A stretch of DNA of 32,917 nt from Haloarcula amylolytica JCM 13557 (lineage in GTDB: Archaea > Halobacteriota > Halobacteria > Halobacteriales > Haloarculaceae): positions 15,647-48,563 of the forward strand of contig NZ_AOLW01000063.1 of assembly GCF_000336615.1 (NCBI RefSeq). Direction: 5' to 3'. Shown in pieces: positions 25,418 to 32,917 of this stretch. Numbering within the stretch: position 1 is the stretch's first letter; each line of letters starts with the position of its first letter. The notes under the pieces are model-generated. The model was not told the DNA's origin. It searched no databases and saw nothing but the letters and a program-made list of their open reading frames with translations. The translations under genes were made by a program, and so were the position numbers.

Positions 25418-27978
25418 TCAGATCACTGCCGCAGACTCTTGTTGCTGTGCTATTCGTACGTATTCGTTCAAGCAGGCGTTGCAGAGGGCGTAGAAGGAGA
25501 CGAAGAAGTGTATTGACAGCTTTCGGCTGTCTTCGATTACATCTCCGTGTGCTATCTTGTTTCGACGTTGTCTTACTGTCTCGTGCAGGTATTCGCTGAA
25601 TACGCCGTCGAAGAACTGAGAAATTAGGTTATCTAGGTTCTTTCGCTTCTGCGACCGATTTTTTCCTGGCATCTTGAATTCGGTCTTACCGTCTTCCTCG
25701 ACGATGTCACCACCTGCCTCCTCCACCAGGTCGCCGAGGACACCTTCGAACTGTAGTACAATTCCGGCGAGGAAACCTCTGTAGTGGCCTTCCTCGAACT
25801 CCATAAGTAAGTCATCCAAAAGCTCTCGTCTGTCTTCGAAGAATTCGACGTTCCGGAAGGTCTGACGTGCCTGGTCCAGAAGCTTTGGATCGAACTGGCC
25901 AACTACGAACTCTTGAGCCTGTTCACGATCAGATTCAAGCAGCTCTTGGAACTCCTCGAACTCAGGTAAGGTCAAGAACCAGGACCATGCAAAGTTGTCT
26001 CTTGAAGCTAAGTACCGTCGTAAGGACCGCTTCTCCACTTCTGTCTCACAGCTCTCAATCAGAAGATGGTTCAGGTTGACGAGGTCGTTGTCGTCTTCTG
26101 GAGGGAAGAAAGGCTCCAGTCTCTCGAAGGTATCCTCATTCAATGCCTGCTCGATGATCGGGATTTCTTTTAGCTGAGAGGTGATGTTGATCCGGTACCA
26201 GTTCAAGTCCATTGACTCCGCGTACGTCTGGAAGAACTCTTTGTAAAGAGGAGTATTCAGCAGCCGCGCTAAAGCATCCCTGCGTTGGCCTCCATCAACT
26301 TGAACACCGATCACCGTCGAATCAAATACAGCATCATCTAACTCAACAGTATAGCAGACAGGCTCATCGAAAAACTCAGGGATAATCAAATCCGGATTCT
26401 GGAACTTGCCAAGATAGTTCGGGATAAACGAGAGCCCATTTCCTCGGTGGTGAAGAGGACTGTCCTCGATATATTCGATCAGTTCTGTGTGGCAGTCATT
26501 CTCCAGCTCTGCGAGCACTTTCTCCTCCGTGACCTCTACGCCATCACTTCTCAACTCTTCCACGTACCGAGTAAGATCTAGCAGATATAGATCGATCACT
26601 TCCTCAGAAATAGAACGTATATCGCCGGGAGGATTCTTGATCACGGGACGGAAGAACCGTTCATCGATACCTGATTCCTCTTTCTCACTCGGATCAAAAT
26701 AGAAAAATTCGTTATTGCCTGTAGACACGCCGCTCCCTATCTCGACGCCGGAAAGATCACCAAGCGTTGTGAAGGTTTCAGATGTGATGATATCGTAGAT
26801 TGACGGGTTAGAAAGTATCCTCAAAACATTTCTCCCTTCCAAGTCCGCGTGAGAGGCCTTCACCAATTCAGCGTCATAAGGGTTGTAACGGTTTTCAACT
26901 ATCGCGTCTAACGGTTGTTGGAAAAGGCCTCGTGCGTTATCGGGCAGTTCCATTTGATTGAACCGGCCGATCCCGGTCTCCCTGATTTGAGGATCACGCT
27001 CCTCCTTGACTAAGGTTAGAACGGCTAATTCGACTGAGTGGGCGTCTTTGAAGGGTCCCAACGGCAGTTCAACGATTCTATGGATGTTGCATGATTCAGT
27101 AAGCTGTTCGAGGAGACCGTCTTTCAAGGCCTTCTTCGGTAGTACGAATGCTCCACGTCCACCGTCTTTGAGATGGGTTACGGCTTTGGCGACGAAAGCA
27201 GCAGCAAGTGAAGGCGTTCTACCTTGGATCCATTCGCTGACTTTCTCTCGTTGCTCTGGTGGAAGGAAACCAGATATCGGCGAGTTTCCAACGACAGCAT
27301 CGTATCTGTCCTGAGAGTCATCTTCTTGGTGTTCCTCGCCCAGCTCTAGTTGTTCAGGAGTTCTCCAGTCGAAGAAGTCCTGGTTGATGATTTCCGCGTT
27401 TTCAATATCTCCTACTCTGCTTTTTGCCAGTTTAGCGATGAAAGGGTGTATCTCGACTCCGGTCAAGCGGCTTTCCGTGTTGAGTTCGGTCGCAGCTTGT
27501 TCGAGTAAAGTTCCAGATCCTGTAGCGATATCAAGGACGGAGTCGTCCTCTGATGTTATTGCCCAGCCTGTGAGGATTTCAGCAATAGCTTGGGGTATAT
27601 AGCCGTATACGTAACCAGCTTCAGCAAGTTCTTTTGAGACCTCTTCACTCCCTAACTCCGTTTGTACGGCCTCTCCGGTCAAGACCTGTCTGAGAAGTTC
27701 TCCGTATTCGTGATCATCTCCCAGCTCATAGAGTAGAATATCCTCCCCCTGAAATTCTAGGAAGCCGTTTTGAACAGTTACCAGTACTGAATCAGCGTCC
27801 TCCGGTATCTTCTCTATTTTTTGTGAGGCCCGCCGGAGTCAAAGATGTAGAAAGACTGGTTCGCTGCTTCGATGACTAATCCGCCGTCGCGCATTTCCAC
27901 AGATTCAACCGCTGGAAAGTCCTCAACATCTTCAGAAATAAGATACAGATCTATATTAGGAGAGTGACGACGGGACAT
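25418..27978 (-). CDS. N6-methyltransferase-like protein fused to a HEPN domain, frameshifted at an A6 run
   Basis: The main frame runs from 27682 (a TTG) to 25418, 754 aa. Coding sense continues upstream without a start (IPEDADSVLVTVQNGFLEF), while the overlapping frame 27978-27814 encodes MSRRHSPNIDLYLISEDVED and on to YIFDSGGPHKK-stop. A single -1 shift at the six A's (27817-27822) joins them as HKKIEKIPEDAD, giving about 853 aa. In TTG numbering: SAM-binding LDIATGSGT (50-58); the motif IV position reads GNSPIS (132-137), where N/D-PP-Y/F is usual; a TaqI/type IIG-like middle domain about 290-500; C-terminal HEPN-like domain with R707-N-K-I-A-H712. It may be a defence protein that senses DNA or SAM and cleaves RNA. 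Frameshift status (error, mutation or slippage) is open. Confidence 0.65.
27814..27823 (-). other. Frameshift site: A6 run before TAG
   Basis: On the minus strand the frame starting at 27978 reads cac aaa aaa tag. The downstream coding frame is -1 relative to it. One extra A (seven in total) would restore a single frame. Candidates are assembly error in a homopolymer, a real loss-of-function deletion, or transcriptional/ribosomal slippage. Confidence 0.65.
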
Positions 27979-28002
27979 CCTTACACGAGTTATAACATCC
28001 AA

Positions 28003-28171
28003 TTCTCAATAGGATTTGGCATGATACGAGACATCAGTCGAAGCTGTGAAGCTCTCTATGACCTTTTATGAATAGCTGTATTCTTTCTTGACTTCTCTCG
28101 CAAAGCTAGTGCTTTCTATGGTTTCGTGAAAAGGTGGGTTCCTTATTTACTCGTCAGGCACCACAAGAAAT
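28003..28171. other. Intergenic between the methyltransferase-like gene and the serine recombinase remnant
   Basis: No gene seen. The minus-strand promoter of the methyltransferase-like gene is probably here; a TATA-like ttataac (about 27989-27995) lies only 11-17 nt before the ATG at 27978, closer than usual. Confidence 0.35.
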
Positions 28172-28336
28172 ATGATCGATATCGGCATCTACGCACGCTT
28201 CTCGACAGCAGATTAGGACTGACAGCGACAGCTCGACGAACTCCGGGAGTTTACCGAAGACGCGTACAATGAAATGGATTGGAGGCATACAGATGGACTG
28301 ATAGCTTGTTTCAAGGCTGTCAACGAATATTCTTAG
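28172..28336 (+). pseudogene. Serine recombinase (resolvase) N-terminal remnant
   Basis: The frame from ATG 28172 reads MIDIGIYARFSTAD, stop, D, stop, QRQLDELREFTEDAYNEMDW and ends at a TAG at 28334-28336. YARFST carries the catalytic Ser context of serine resolvases (Y-x-R-x-S-T), and QRQLDELREF is the usual next helix. Two in-frame stops and loss of everything after about 55 residues show it is dead. It marks a former mobile element next to the triple cold-shock gene. Confidence 0.7.
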
Positions 28337-28416
28337 AATGAACCAGTAGATTGTGGGCTCAAAATCAACCCTATAGAAATTGCACTCAGTAACACAATCC
28401 CAGTAACGAAAAACAT

Positions 28417-28424
28417 CTATACTA
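28417..28424 (+). promoter_or_regulatory. TATA box for the 720-aa gene
   Basis: ctatacta lies 25-32 nt before the GTG start at 28449, typical of leaderless haloarchaeal genes. Confidence 0.45.
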
Positions 28425-28448
28425 AGGTGAAGAGAATGTTCAAAATAC

Positions 28449-30611
28449 GTGCCAGTCCTCCACGAATACGAGAACGATGCCGGAGTGTACCTCCGAACTA
28501 ATATCGACGGAACCTTTGTTACATTTCAGGTTTATCGAAGCGCGGCGCGACTCCTCAGTAAGATCGGATATGAAGATGGCGATACCATCGGCTGGGGGTT
28601 CCTGAAGCCACTCTGGGAACGAGGCTACATCTATACAGGAAATAGCGGTACTACAAATAAAGTTGAAACCCACTTAGAGAAACAAAAACTGAATCTAAAA
28701 GGGAACAAAAAAGAAAAATTAGAGACCTTTCTTAAGCAACAGAAGCGAGAATCAATCACCGTTCCGAAGGATATCTACCCGGCTTTGGTTGATTGGCATA
28801 ACGGCAAATATTCCAAGGAACGGGCCAGAGACCTACTCTACCAAGCAAATGATGAACAGATATGTTGCCGCTCTATCCGAGAGTTCTCCCAGTGCCCTAT
28901 TTCAGTGGTGGGAATCGAGACAAGCAAGGGCGATCCGGCTTATGACGTTGTATCGAAGGGCTATGAAATGCGATGTGTTGATGTCAGAGAAGCTGATCAA
29001 GAAATTGACCTCATAATCACATACCGCAGTGAATCAGGCCACCCACAGGGACTATTTGTCAGCGACGGCAATCTTGATAAGTGGAAAATCTATGGCTCAG
29101 AGGAGGCATCAGATAGGCATTACTACGATTTATTCGAACGTTTTCCCGCGATATGTGAATTGCTGGTCAATATCCCAGAATATGACTTGAAATTGGATGA
29201 GTGGGATTTCGATGGTGCAAGCCGACATTCAATCTCTGACGAAATTAGAGAATGCCTCCAACTGGACTGGGATTGGTCTGTATATTCTATCGGGCGGTCT
29301 GATGGTGAGAGTTCCTCCCTCTCTGGTAATGTTCGATTTTTTAGTTCCCTTGGTTACGGAATTGTGGAAAGTGATGAACTCACTAAGGACTTAGTATTCA
29401 AATCGGGGGACGAATCCTTCTCTGAGAATCAAGAGGTTTCATTCAAATTCCAACGAAAAAACGGTCGAATGCGTGCGAAAAATCTCGGCTCCATCGAGGG
29501 AACAAGCCAAATCGAATCCACCGATGGAACAAACATTGCGGGTGCCGGAGATGGCAAAACGAAGTACGGTAGACAACTGCCTCAGAGTGAAGAAGCCCGA
29601 CGCCAAGCCGAACAGGGCGAACTAGATTGGTCAGAAGGCGTCATAACCCGGCTAAATCATTCTGACGGGCACGGTTACGCTAAATTGGAGGGGGAAACGC
29701 TCTATTTTAGTCTCAATGCGTTGAGTGACCGAAGCCTTTCGAAATCTGATTCAGTTCGTGCGGTTGTTTCAAATGACGGAGAAAGAGCTCTTTTTTTGGA
29801 ACCGAAAGACGGTGACGAACCTGATGAGTCGACCGATGGAGAAGACCATGCGGGGGACCAACCGCTTCAACCGGGTGAGAGTCGAATCGGCTGGCTCCGT
29901 TATCTAAATATGCACTACGGGTCTTTGGCAGTCCAAGGCTGTTCAGAAACTATCATGTTCGAGTCGCAAAGGCTCCCACTTCGCCGGGAAGATGCCACCC
30001 TTGGGATGGCGTTCTCGTTCAAGGTGATCAAGGATCAAGGAGGGCTACGAGCGAAAGACTTGGAACGTGAACCAGAGAAGGCTCACACAGGAGACGATTC
30101 GGAACTTTTCCCTGAGTCTGAGAACACGGGCGATGATACTAATCCAGAAGAAACCGTGATGTCAACCCCCGTTAATGAAGAAACGGCTACGTGGGTAACT
30201 CGTAATGCTTCTAGTGCGTCTGAGGTATTTCACTCGATTGAGCTGGCCAACGAATTCGGTGTAGAGGCAATGGAGTACGAAGACTCTATCCAGAAGTACG
30301 GCCACGCAGATGGTTTCGAAATCAATGACTTTTGTATCTCTGACAAGGGGCATCCTGTCTATCAGTTTGCTCTTGATGATGGCTCTTGGCGAGTAGAACA
30401 CTGCATTACTCGTCCAGAACCGGTTCTAGATATTCGAGTTTGCCCGGAGAGTAGCCCCCATCATCAAGCGCGTGCTGTCGATGGTAATCTTCTCTATTGG
30501 CGGCCAAAATTCAATCACGGAAGGCTGAGTGATGAAGCCCGCCATGAGTATGTTCTTGAACAGGGGCGATACGCGGAAATTGTAGACGACTATCTCTCAT
30601 TGACCCAGTAA
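28449..30611 (+). CDS. 720-aa protein with three cold-shock-like (OB-fold) domains
   Basis: GTG start, supported by a TATA box at the leaderless distance. The N-terminal 270 residues are unrecognised (a basic, Lys-rich segment at 75-105, alpha/beta after that). Three cold-shock-like units follow: 291-347 (LSGNVRFFSSLGYGIVESDE, then VSFKFQRKNGRMRAKNLG), 394-453 (WSEGVITRLNHSDGHGYAKL, then LYFSLNAL) and 477-540 (ESRIGWLRYLNMHYGSLAVQ, then FSFKVIKDQGGLRAKDL). Each has the G-x-V/I-x-F/R and Gly-Tyr/Gly pattern and a closing R/A-x-x-L strand. Acidic linkers (about 455-475, 541-570) separate them. The final 130 residues are unrecognised. The domain order suggests a single-stranded nucleic acid binding protein with an unknown effector part. 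Neighbouring defence genes hint at an antiviral role (inference). Confidence 0.65.
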   Translation: MPVLHEYENDAGVYLRTNIDGTFVTFQVYRSAARLLSKIGYEDGDTIGWGFLKPLWERGYIYTGNSGTTNKVETHLEKQKLNLKGNKKEKLETFLKQQKRESITVPKDIYPALVDWHNGKYSKERARDLLYQANDEQICCRSIREFSQCPISVVGIETSKGDPAYDVVSKGYEMRCVDVREADQEIDLIITYRSESGHPQGLFVSDGNLDKWKIYGSEEASDRHYYDLFERFPAICELLVNIPEYDLKLDEWDFDGASRHSISDEIRECLQLDWDWSVYSIGRSDGESSSLSGNVRFFSSLGYGIVESDELTKDLVFKSGDESFSENQEVSFKFQRKNGRMRAKNLGSIEGTSQIESTDGTNIAGAGDGKTKYGRQLPQSEEARRQAEQGELDWSEGVITRLNHSDGHGYAKLEGETLYFSLNALSDRSLSKSDSVRAVVSNDGERALFLEPKDGDEPDESTDGEDHAGDQPLQPGESRIGWLRYLNMHYGSLAVQGCSETIMFESQRLPLRREDATLGMAFSFKVIKDQGGLRAKDLEREPEKAHTGDDSELFPESENTGDDTNPEETVMSTPVNEETATWVTRNASSASEVFHSIELANEFGVEAMEYEDSIQKYGHADGFEINDFCISDKGHPVYQFALDDGSWRVEHCITRPEPVLDIRVCPESSPHHQARAVDGNLLYWRPKFNHGRLSDEARHEYVLEQGRYAEIVDDYLSLTQ

Positions 30612-31140
30612 TCGCATCTCAGAAACTGCCTTGGAATAAAAAGAGTGTGTCATAAAATACGTCTCATACCCCTACAAGGCGATCCTCCGGCTCTCAATTT
30701 AGCCTGCTTGTCCTGAACAGTCTCTTCACGGAGCGCCTCTGCCGTCTTTTCATTCGTGCTCCTCGGATCGACGTGCCACACACCTGTTTGCATCGTCGAC
30801 GGTGTCTCGTATGCAACAGGACTGCTGAATTGGCTTCTCGTGCTGTATCTCCACACGGTCGCAGTCTGTGGGCTATTCGTATCCATACCTGTCAGTGTTC
30901 GTGGAAGTCACACACTCGGCTGCTCGCGGCTCAAATATCGAACCTGCCGGCCCTTTGTCATTGATAGACAGCGCCGATGATATGCACGCCGACCAGAAAG
31001 CAAGACCACGCCACACGGGGAATGGATTCTCTGATACTGGCCCCGACGGCACGCCCGTAACCGAGTTGTCTAACAAGTCGTAACACCTGTAGCGGTTGGC
31101 CTCGCCGACAAAATTTTGTGTTCCTCTGTCGGGTGAGAGG
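30612..31140. other. Gene-poor stretch before the 345-aa gene
   Basis: No gene is firmly supported. A minus-strand frame 30650-30886 (78 codons, starting MDTNSPQTATVWRYSTRSQF) and a 33-codon plus-strand frame from 30982 exist but show no family features. The palindromic acaaaattttgt (31108-31119) sits 22-33 nt before the ATG at 31141 and is the likely promoter of that gene. Confidence 0.4.
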
Positions 31141-32178
31141 ATGACTGACCTTTCACTCGGTACGTTCGGAGACGGAGACGGCGCCGACAACGACCTTGAT
31201 CCAGATGCCGCAAGCATCGCCCGATGTGCGACGACGTGTCGCGCTCCTGACCGCGACGACAGCAGTTGGGCCGCCCCGGACGAGGACTGGGGGCTGACAA
31301 CGCAGCGGCCAGCGTCGTCGATCAACACGTCGGCTGGTCGAGCAACCAAACAGCAAACGCGGTGGGTCGTCGATGGGGATGTCGGGGCATATGTTGAGCA
31401 GTACGCAACTGGCGACCTCCTGCAAATTCCAAACACGTACGGCGAGTTTGACTCCATTGACACCCGAGTCACATTCATCGACGGACTCGCTGACAGCTAC
31501 GGGTACGGGATTGACGCCCAAGCACTGGAAAAGGCATTGCGAGTCCTCACTGGCGGTGGCCGATACACTGCGTCGCAATATACCGCTATCCCGTGTGGGA
31601 AACAGCCGTGGATTCTGACGGGTCCAGAAGGGACGCTCTTGTGCAGCTGTATGCCCGTTGAGTGGCCGGAGAATCCATACACGAGGGAGCTTCGGACGCC
31701 AGAGACGACCCTGCAGATCGAGGAGCAGAACCAAACGGTCCGCACGGGGGCTGCTGAGTTTGCCCACCTGCTATCCGACGCTCTCGGTGTCGATATCGAG
31801 AGCGTAGAGTACGCAACAGTACGCGGGAGAACCCAGCACTCATTCATCGGCGAGGAGGACAAGTTCAAAATCGCGGCGAGAGACTTAGCACAACTGCATG
31901 GGTTGACAAGCGATCCATCCGTCATCCAGGGGACAGTCAGTCGTGGAGTCCAACCCCCAAACGGTGGCGATCCAATCTCGGTTGAGTGGGACGGGCCGGA
32001 CCATCCGGTCGGATATCTCGACGAGGGAGACGTGATCGCCGGCTACGAGTTTACGTGGGAACAACCCGAGGAGTCGCTGGAAGACGTTGCAGTCGTTCGC
32101 GAGTATCGGATCACACGGAACTACTCGCGATGGACGGTCGACTACAATACTCATCGCCTCGCGTCGGTCATCCCCTGA
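31141..32178 (+). CDS. Unknown haloarchaeal plasmid protein, 345 aa
   Basis: The start at 31141 is chosen because of the AT-rich element 24-33 nt upstream; an extension to 31096 would translate that element. The protein begins MTDLSLGTFGDGDGADNDLD and is acidic, with two Cys (ARCATTC) near residue 30. The middle has alternating beta/helix segments (ALEKALRVLTGGGRYTASQY, then KQPWILTGPEGTLLCSCMPV). I do not recognise the family. It is co-oriented with the small membrane peptide and the PCNA-like gene; a link to replication is only positional. Confidence 0.7.
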   Translation: MTDLSLGTFGDGDGADNDLDPDAASIARCATTCRAPDRDDSSWAAPDEDWGLTTQRPASSINTSAGRATKQQTRWVVDGDVGAYVEQYATGDLLQIPNTYGEFDSIDTRVTFIDGLADSYGYGIDAQALEKALRVLTGGGRYTASQYTAIPCGKQPWILTGPEGTLLCSCMPVEWPENPYTRELRTPETTLQIEEQNQTVRTGAAEFAHLLSDALGVDIESVEYATVRGRTQHSFIGEEDKFKIAARDLAQLHGLTSDPSVIQGTVSRGVQPPNGGDPISVEWDGPDHPVGYLDEGDVIAGYEFTWEQPEESLEDVAVVREYRITRNYSRWTVDYNTHRLASVIP

Positions 32179-32302
32179 CCGGCCGTTGTGAATACGGCGA
32201 ACATATTCATGACGGCAGCAGTCCATAGAAGTCGGACAAGCAGGATTCGGTATAAGACATTAGCTTCGCAAGGCTGATATTGAATCCATATCCGGCATAC
32301 GT

Positions 32303-32491
32303 ATGACGGATGAAGCCACGCTCCGTATATACCTCCGTTCAATCCGCACAGCACTCGTCGCTATGGCGGTATCAATCCTCACAGCCGGACTCATCATCGC
32401 TGACGAAGATGGATTAGGATTTCCTCTATTTATTATCACACTACTCATCTGCGCCTATGCGTTTGTGTCCCCGTTCCTTCGCGGTCAATAG
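32303..32491 (+). CDS. Two-helix membrane peptide
   Basis: 62 aa with ATG start: a charged N-terminus (MTDEATLRIYLRSIR) followed by helices at about 16-34 (TALVAMAVSILTAGLIIAD) and 38-58 (GFPLFIITLLICAYAFVSPF). This type of small two-helix protein is common in haloarchaea. Function unknown. Confidence 0.55.
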   Translation: MTDEATLRIYLRSIRTALVAMAVSILTAGLIIADEDGLGFPLFIITLLICAYAFVSPFLRGQ

Positions 32492-32616
32492 GCACACTTC
32501 CAGAGCAGTTGTTTCACCCCCTATAATGGATACAGAACCGTATTCACAGCAAATGTGACATCGACGCCGCCAACGGCATATTTTGTGCGCCCTCCGGCAA
32601 GTGGAGGGAAATCGAA

Positions 32617-32917
32617 ATGTCACAGTCCACAGCGGCCAGTAGTACCGAAGCAGCAACCACAGACGCCGAAACGAGCGTGTCAGAGACGCCAGCGGACGGT
32701 GACGCAGAAATCGACACTACAGACCTCCTGTCGCTCGATGCCCCGCAGCATCTGCAGATCAGTGGCGAGGTCCAGTTGTTTGAGCGGATTTTCGCGGCGG
32801 CTGGCACGGTCGCAGACAAGACACGGATAGGAATTACAGAGTCGGGAATCGCCATCCGGGCGGCTGACCTGCAGGGACACGCGATGGTCGACTTGCGTGT
32901 TTCTGGGAGTTCGTTCA
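32617..32917 (+). CDS. PCNA-like sliding clamp, N-terminal part (cut by window edge)
   Basis: The frame from ATG 32617 runs off the window (100 codons seen). A Shine-Dalgarno GGAGGG lies about 7 nt upstream, and an AT element catatttt at 32577-32584 could be the TATA box. The first 45 residues are a Ser/Thr/Ala/Glu-rich extension (MSQSTAASSTEAATTDAETS) absent from normal PCNA. From about residue 47 the pattern is PCNA: ISGEVQLFERIFAAAGTVAD, then KTRIGITESGIAIRAADLQG and HAMVDLRVS, comparable with the usual 'V-x4-LRD-x4-V ... I-x-x-x-x-x-GL-x-IRAVDPANVGMVDL'. The canonical DPANV loop is changed to DLQGHA. A plasmid-borne clamp paralogue is likely. The C-terminal half, with any partner-binding loop, is outside the window. 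Confidence 0.65.
   Translation, partial: MSQSTAASSTEAATTDAETSVSETPADGDAEIDTTDLLSLDAPQHLQISGEVQLFERIFAAAGTVADKTRIGITESGIAIRAADLQGHAMVDLRVSGSSF

Noticed and set aside
30650-30886. 78-codon minus-strand frame
   Set aside because: Plausible start but no recognised motif, a poor C-terminus and competing frames on the other strand. Not enough to call a gene.
1-32917. CRISPR array or Cas genes
   Set aside because: No regularly spaced repeats and no Cas-like protein seen.

Overview
The window looks like part of a haloarchaeal (class Halobacteria) plasmid, megaplasmid or integrated plasmid. The predicted proteins are strongly acidic. Most genes have a TATA-like box 22-30 bp before the start codon, which suggests leaderless transcripts. 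The left side carries a RepH-like plasmid initiator behind an AT-rich block, and archaeal replication paralogues (MCM-like, PCNA-like) are present. There are no rRNA genes, no tRNA genes that I can see, and no CRISPR array.

Layout. 1-103: start of an unknown minus-strand gene. 244-2281: replication module, with an AT-rich block holding a 14-bp inverted repeat, a strongly folded GC-rich leader and a RepH-like gene. 2417-6252: a minus-strand replication-like group with a small protein ending in an MCM-type winged helix, a full-length MCM paralogue that has lost its ATPase residues, and an unknown 316-aa protein. 6311-7602: decayed genes (HTH protein, lipoprotein). 7631-17044: accessory/defence-like region with a DUF4209-type HEPN protein, two Apea-like HEPN proteins, membrane proteins, and pseudogenes of a nuclease-like protein, a tyrosine recombinase and a small SH3/KOW-like protein. 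17472-18299: unknown gene, possibly DUF3800-like. 18526-24826: complete type I restriction-modification operon hsdM-hsdS-hsdR with overlapping stop and start codons. 25037-30611: a small membrane protein, a methyltransferase-like protein fused to a HEPN domain and interrupted by a frameshift at an A6 run, a dead serine recombinase, and a 720-aa protein with three cold-shock-like domains. 31141-32917: unknown plasmid gene, a two-helix membrane peptide, and the start of a PCNA-like clamp with an unusual N-terminal extension.

How the genes may work together. RepH and the upstream DNA probably drive plasmid replication. The MCM-like and PCNA-like paralogues may bias or decoy host replisome components; that is inference. 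The middle of the window is a defence island: one classical type I R-M system plus four proteins with the HEPN R-x4-H motif, which in known families often marks RNases of abortive-infection or toxin systems. Recombinase remnants and at least seven pseudogenes show repeated insertion and decay. The most interesting items are the ATPase-dead MCM with its small winged-helix neighbour, the PCNA-like gene with its extension, the methyltransferase-HEPN fusion with an altered catalytic motif and frameshift, the triple cold-shock protein, and the structured leader of repH.
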